Source: G965202665 sp965243835 (GTDB lineage Bacteria > Actinomycetota > Acidimicrobiia > Spongiisociales > Spongiisociaceae). Taken from it: a stretch of 64,000 nucleotides of DNA. The stretch is from NCBI GenBank assembly GCA_965243835.1, contig OZ251578.1, positions 868,001-932,000 on the forward strand. The letters run 5' to 3'. Below, one piece after another: positions 60,649 through 64,000 of this stretch (its first letter is position 1; every line of letters starts with the position of its first letter). The notes under the pieces were generated by a model. It saw only the letters and a program-made list of their open reading frames with translations, made no database searches and had not been told where the DNA came from. The position numbers were made by a program, and so were the translations under genes.

Positions 60649-62511
60649 CTAGACGACTTCCACTTCGCCGCTCCACATTCCTTCGCCGCCCCTGCTGTCC
60701 TGCACCCGGCAGGCGACCAGGTACTTGCGGGCCCTATCGAACTTGTGGGTCACCTGCAGGGCCTTGCTTTTATCCCGTTGGAAGGAGTAGCCGGGGGTGG
60801 CGGTGAAACGTTCCCCGTTATGGTTGAAATCCCACTGGACGTTGATGATTTCCGCCCCCGGATTGACCACCGCCGACTCGCTGGCGTCGAAAGTTACGCT
60901 TTTGCCGCCCAGTGCTTTCCAGCCCACGCTGACCACCGGCGGACGCACGAAAGTCAGAAATTCGCCGTAGTCGGCACGGTCGGTGGAATGCCTGATGATG
61001 TGCGCCCGGAACCGGTCGTCGCCGATTTGGATTTGGGCCAGGCTGACGAAGTTGACATCCACTTTTTCCAGGTTGCGCAGTTGCTCCGCCGCTTCTGCGG
61101 CGTCCTGGCGGAATCCCCAGGCCAGCATCTCCCCGTTGCGCAAGTTGGACTGCCGGTACTGTTCGGTGCTCCGGATGGCGTTGGCGAAATCGGTTACGTC
61201 CCGGGCCGTTGTCTGCGACTCCAATCGGGACGCCCCCACCCAGACGGGCATCTGATTGCGCCATCCGTGAATAGCCGACGAATCCTCCGTCCGGGTCGCA
61301 CCGTAGCAGGTAAGCACAAACCGCCGAAAATCATCTGCTGGCATTTGCGACAACCGGTCCGCCTCATATTTTCCCCACTGCTCCACTGTAAAATCAAGTC
61401 GCGGTTCTTCCCCCAGTTCCAAAGTCATAGATTCATGTTTAAGTCTCTCGGCGGTTACGGCGATGGCTACTCTCGATTGGTCGCAAACAATAAACCGTCT
61501 GCCAAGCCTTTGGGCTACCGAGGCTGTAGTTCCACCTCCCACAAAAAAATCGGCGACTATATCCCCTTTATTTGATGACGCGTTGATTATGCGTTTGATA
61601 AGCGCTTCGGGCTTTTGGGTGGGATAGCCAATCCGTTCTGCTGAGCTCACCGCAACTCCCAAGCTGACGATGTCAGTCCACCAGTCGGGAATAGGTCGGC
61701 CGGGAGTTTTGTCCAGATATTGTCTACCGCCGGGGTATTCTTTGTATAATCTACCGTCTTCGTCTTTTTTATTGTAAGTTTTGAGAGTAGCTTCTGGCAT
61801 TTCTGTGTAAGGAGGGTTCCAAGTACCGACTTGGTTATCGGAATAGTAGAGGACAGTGTCGTGCTTGCGATGAAAAGATCGTTTTGCGGCTTTTCCGCCT
61901 GGTGGATAACACCAGGCGATTTCATTTCGGAAATGTTGATGGCCGAATATTTTGTCCATTTCTACCTTGATGTAGTGGCTCGCATGCCAATCGCAATGAA
62001 CATAAATGGAACCTGTTGGTTTAAGGATTCGCTTCATCTCGTAGAGGCGGGCGTTTAACCAAACTAGGTACCCGTCCAAACCGCCCTCCCAGATGTCGTT
62101 GAAAGAACGCAGTTCGTTGTTGTCGCCCCAAACCATGTTGTAGACGCGTCCGGAGAAAAAGGGCGGGTCGATGTAGATCAGGTCCACCGTGTTGCTGGGG
62201 ACCGAGCGCATAATGTGCAAATTGTCGCCCCAGATGAGGCGGTTCGGCTCGTGGGCCTCCTTGTTGCCGAGGGACACCCGCTCCACGATCTGCGTGGGCA
62301 GGTCGATGCGGGGGTAGAGCTTACGGAAGCCCTGCCGCCGGTCCCATCCCTTGGGCTCCGCCTCCACCGGAATGGAGCCGAAACGGGCCGGGGCGCGGTA
62401 AAATTGCTCCTGCTCAGGGAGAGCTTCTAAAACATTGTTTTCAAACGGGGGGGGGGGTAGGCATATTTCGACTATCGCATAATTGGAAAATTTTTCCAAA
62501 TCGGCGGACAT
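60649..62511 (-). CDS. mod: Type III-like DNA methyltransferase, Mod-like, phase-variable
   Basis: A 620-residue N6-adenine methyltransferase of the beta type: motif IV DLIYIDPPFFSG (residues 115-118 DPPF) precedes motif I ADFFVGGGTTASVAQRLGRR. The early RLIWGDNLHIMRSVPSNTVD is also typical. The last 90 residues (SVTFDASESAVVNPGAEIIN, VQWDFNHNGERF, YLVACRVQDSRGGEG) look like a PKD-type beta-sandwich. Residues 19-22 are encoded by a C11 run, so slippage would switch the whole protein off. It starts at ATG 62511 and is followed by res and the nuclease gene. Confidence 0.9.
   Translation of the reverse strand: MSADLEKFSNYAIVEICLPPPPFENNVLEALPEQEQFYRAPARFGSIPVEAEPKGWDRRQGFRKLYPRIDLPTQIVERVSLGNKEAHEPNRLIWGDNLHIMRSVPSNTVDLIYIDPPFFSGRVYNMVWGDNNELRSFNDIWEGGLDGYLVWLNARLYEMKRILKPTGSIYVHCDWHASHYIKVEMDKIFGHQHFRNEIAWCYPPGGKAAKRSFHRKHDTVLYYSDNQVGTWNPPYTEMPEATLKTYNKKDEDGRLYKEYPGGRQYLDKTPGRPIPDWWTDIVSLGVAVSSAERIGYPTQKPEALIKRIINASSNKGDIVADFFVGGGTTASVAQRLGRRFIVCDQSRVAIAVTAERLKHESMTLELGEEPRLDFTVEQWGKYEADRLSQMPADDFRRFVLTCYGATRTEDSSAIHGWRNQMPVWVGASRLESQTTARDVTDFANAIRSTEQYRQSNLRNGEMLAWGFRQDAAEAAEQLRNLEKVDVNFVSLAQIQIGDDRFRAHIIRHSTDRADYGEFLTFVRPPVVSVGWKALGGKSVTFDASESAVVNPGAEIINVQWDFNHNGERFTATPGYSFQRDKSKALQVTHKFDRARKYLVACRVQDSRGGEGMWSGEVEVV
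62447..62457 (-). repeat. Homopolymer of 11 G (C on the coding strand) at the 5' end of mod
   Basis: Eleven consecutive G on the plus strand, C11 on the mod strand, falls 54-65 bases after the ATG and encodes the Pro-Pro-Pro-Pro of EICLPPPPFENN. At this length the frame is open. A change of one base would end translation early, so this is a likely ON/OFF switch. In the window it is one of only two mononucleotide runs of this length; the other is at 28422. Confidence 0.9.
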
Positions 62512-63022
62512 GCGGAGACCAGCTTTAGACGCGGGCTGGGACGGCGGGGTCGGTGTTGAAGACCTGCGAAGGCTTGGGCGATGAGCAGCCAGTCGCGGGC
62601 CAAGAGGCGGCTAGGCAGGCGGGTGTCGTCGGGGCGGCGACGTTGGGTTACCACCAGGCAGAAGCCTTCGCCCGGTTACCTGTTCGGGGGCGTCGTCCGG
62701 ACCCGTTACCCCGGCTATTCCGTCGCCGTTTCATTTCCGCCCGACCGGTTGGCCGATTACTTATCCAGCGTCCGCTTGGTCTCATTCGGACGCTACCCGC
62801 CGGATAACGACCGGGCTACGAACTATATAGCGGCCAACCCCCCGCATATGCCCATCCCTGCTATGGAAAAGAACATCCCTCCTATCCCGGTATAGAACCG
62901 GTTGCTTTCTATCGGGGCGGCAATCGTTTCCCCCACCTTCGTCCGTCCGATTTATTTCCGGTCGATAGCCTATCAGCCCGCCATCCGCCGGGAAATCCCG
63001 CCGCCGATCGGAACGATACGAT
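62512..63022 (-). other. 511-bp region with a decayed copy of a neighbouring gene end
   Basis: 62565-62700 is a diverged duplicate (roughly four of five bases by eye) of 63059-63199, the 3' part of the TIGR03084-like gene. On the minus strand it still reads TRLPSRLLARDWLLIAQAFA against LAATPLARDWLLIAQAFAGP in the intact gene, but it has shifted frames and no start. The rest (62700-63022) shows nothing convincing. The mod gene lies directly beyond, so the copy marks one edge of the restriction-modification cluster. Confidence 0.7.
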
Positions 63023-63838
63023 TCAGGAGCCGGGGGCGGGGCCGGTGGTGGGGGGGCCGGCGAAGGCTTGGGCGATGAGCAGCCAGTCGCGGGCCAGCGG
63101 GGTGGCGGCGAGGCGGGTGTCGTCGGGGTGGAGGCGTTGGGTTACCACCAGGCAGAAATCCTCGGCCGGGCCGGTTACCTGTTCGGGGGCGTCTTCCGGG
63201 CCGTAACTCCATTGGCCGCCGTCGGGGGAGGTCAGGCGCACCCGCACCGCCTCCGACGGGGCGGTCCGTCCCCGGTTGGCGTACGACCACTCCCGGGTGA
63301 TGAACCCCAGGCGGGCTATGTGCCGGAGCCGGTCGGTGGCGGGCAGACTGGCGCCCACCGTCGCGGCTATATCCCGGCCGTGCGCCCAGGTTTCCATCAG
63401 GCGGGCCGTCAGAAACGTCTTGGCCCCCATAGGCGGCCCGTACCAAACCACCCGGGAATGGTTTTCCAGGCCGGCCGCCGCCCGGTGCAGGGCATCCCGG
63501 GCCCGCCGCCACTCGGCCAGCACGACCTCGGGGGTCATTTCCCGGTAAGCGTCCAAGGTCAACCGGTCCACCGTAACCTCCCCTTCCAGCATCGCACCGC
63601 GCAGGCGGGACGCCTCCTCCGCGAAGGCCTCGGGGTCGGTGATGGCCAGGGCCGCGGTCAGATCGAAGTAGGCCAAGTGGCCGATCTGGTCGGTCACCGT
63701 CCAGCCGGGGCTGGGAGTGGCCGCCGACCATTGCCCGGGGGACAACCCGGACATCACCTCGTCCAGAGCCCGGTGTTCGGCGGACAGGTCGGCCCGCACC
63801 TCGCTTATGTCCGTCGCAATGTCCGCCATCTCCCCCAT
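63023..63838 (-). CDS. TIGR03084-like DinB/maleylpyruvate-isomerase-fold protein
   Basis: A 271-residue protein. LSAEHRALDEVMSGLSPGQW and TPSPGWTVTDQIGHLAYFDL, with a metal-type His, lead to LMETWAHGRDIAATVGASLP with a second His, the pattern of mycothiol-dependent maleylpyruvate isomerase/TIGR03084 proteins. A C-terminal domain (VRVRLTSPDGGQWSYGPEDA ... FCLVVTQRLHPDDTRLAATP) follows as in that family. Members may use mycothiol in thiol-transfer reactions, which supports an actinomycete origin. The exact reaction is unknown. A degenerate copy of its 3' end lies downstream. Confidence 0.85.
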   Translation of the reverse strand: MGEMADIATDISEVRADLSAEHRALDEVMSGLSPGQWSAATPSPGWTVTDQIGHLAYFDLTAALAITDPEAFAEEASRLRGAMLEGEVTVDRLTLDAYREMTPEVVLAEWRRARDALHRAAAGLENHSRVVWYGPPMGAKTFLTARLMETWAHGRDIAATVGASLPATDRLRHIARLGFITREWSYANRGRTAPSEAVRVRLTSPDGGQWSYGPEDAPEQVTGPAEDFCLVVTQRLHPDDTRLAATPLARDWLLIAQAFAGPPTTGPAPGS

Positions 63839-63952
63839 GCTAGACGGGATACGCCCCTGCGAAACGGCCCGGCGGAGCGGCGGCGGCCGGTCGGATAGGG
63901 CGCAGACCCCGGCGCGCCGGTTTTGTCACACCCTCCCGATAAGGTGAATACC

Positions 63953-64000
63953 ATGACGCACAACCCAATCCCCAAAGAACCCCTGGAGGCGATCTGCCGG
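63953..64000 (+). CDS. Start of a divergent CDS, truncated by the window end
   Basis: ATG at 63953 begins MTHNPIPKEPLEAICR and runs out of the window. A weak AAGGTG lies 8 bp upstream. It is divergent from the TIGR03084-like gene with about 115 bp between them. Too short to identify. Confidence 0.35.
   Translation, partial: MTHNPIPKEPLEAICR

Overview
The window comes from a high-GC bacterium, most likely an actinomycete-type (Actinomycetota) genome. The evidence is the ribosomal/alpha operon order rpmJ-rpsM-rpsK-rpsD-rpoA-rplQ-truA, a TIGR03084/maleylpyruvate-isomerase-like DinB-fold protein, dense ATGA/GTGA-type gene overlaps and GC-rich codon use. Placement near Acidimicrobiia is only a guess. 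No tRNA, rRNA or CRISPR array was recognised.

Layout. 0-5.3 kb: end of map, then the ribosomal protein/rpoA operon and truA, interrupted by a DUF2442/DUF4160 pair and a small membrane protein. infA is missing from its usual place. 5.3-11.4 kb (minus strand): a tight metabolic operon with a PPOX-fold protein, aminotransferase, RraA-like aldolase, free-standing lipoyl domain, SDR dehydrogenase and the E1 alpha and beta subunits of a 2-oxoacid dehydrogenase, with no E2 or E3. 11.5-13.7 kb: a surface protein with SLH repeats. 13.8-20.2 kb: a dipeptide-type ABC importer (binding protein, two permeases, one ATPase) with a hydrolase-fold protein and an amidohydrolase; the second ATPase lies apart at 23.6-24.7 kb next to another aminotransferase. 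20.2-27.7 kb: small hypothetical proteins with tandem duplication and decay, a broken HNH gene and an Rnl2-like RNA ligase.

27.8-39.6 kb is a defence island. It holds a large Eco57I-like DNA methyltransferase whose gene carries two hypermutable tracts (a G12 run at the junction with its upstream ORF and 44 copies of CCGA inside the gene), a PLD-SNF2 helicase, an AAA/DUF4143 ATPase with a long extra C-terminus, and an AbiEi/AbiEii-type toxin-antitoxin pair with a frameshifted toxin. 39.6-45.1 kb: hydrolase, amidase, a block of 310-bp tandem repeats, RidA and a fumarylacetoacetase-family enzyme. 45.3-48.1 kb: an ArsP-like permease and ArsR regulator with a palindromic operator; a decayed IS481-type element sits exactly at the arsR stop. 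48.2-49.5 kb: two SLH genes, one frameshifted. 49.8-55.8 kb: a Fur-family regulator with a Nur-like box, the cbiM-cbiQ-cbiO metal importer and modABC. 56-62.5 kb: a secreted SLH metalloprotease and a type III-like restriction-modification system (mod, res, separate nuclease) whose mod gene has a C11 tract near its start. 62.5-64 kb: a duplicated gene fragment, a TIGR03084-like gene and the start of another CDS.

Two points stand out. Both restriction-modification loci carry simple-sequence tracts expected to switch them by slippage, so the window looks like a phase-variable defence locus. The operon at 6.0-11.4 kb encodes an E1 enzyme with a solitary lipoyl carrier and no acyltransferase, an unusual arrangement.
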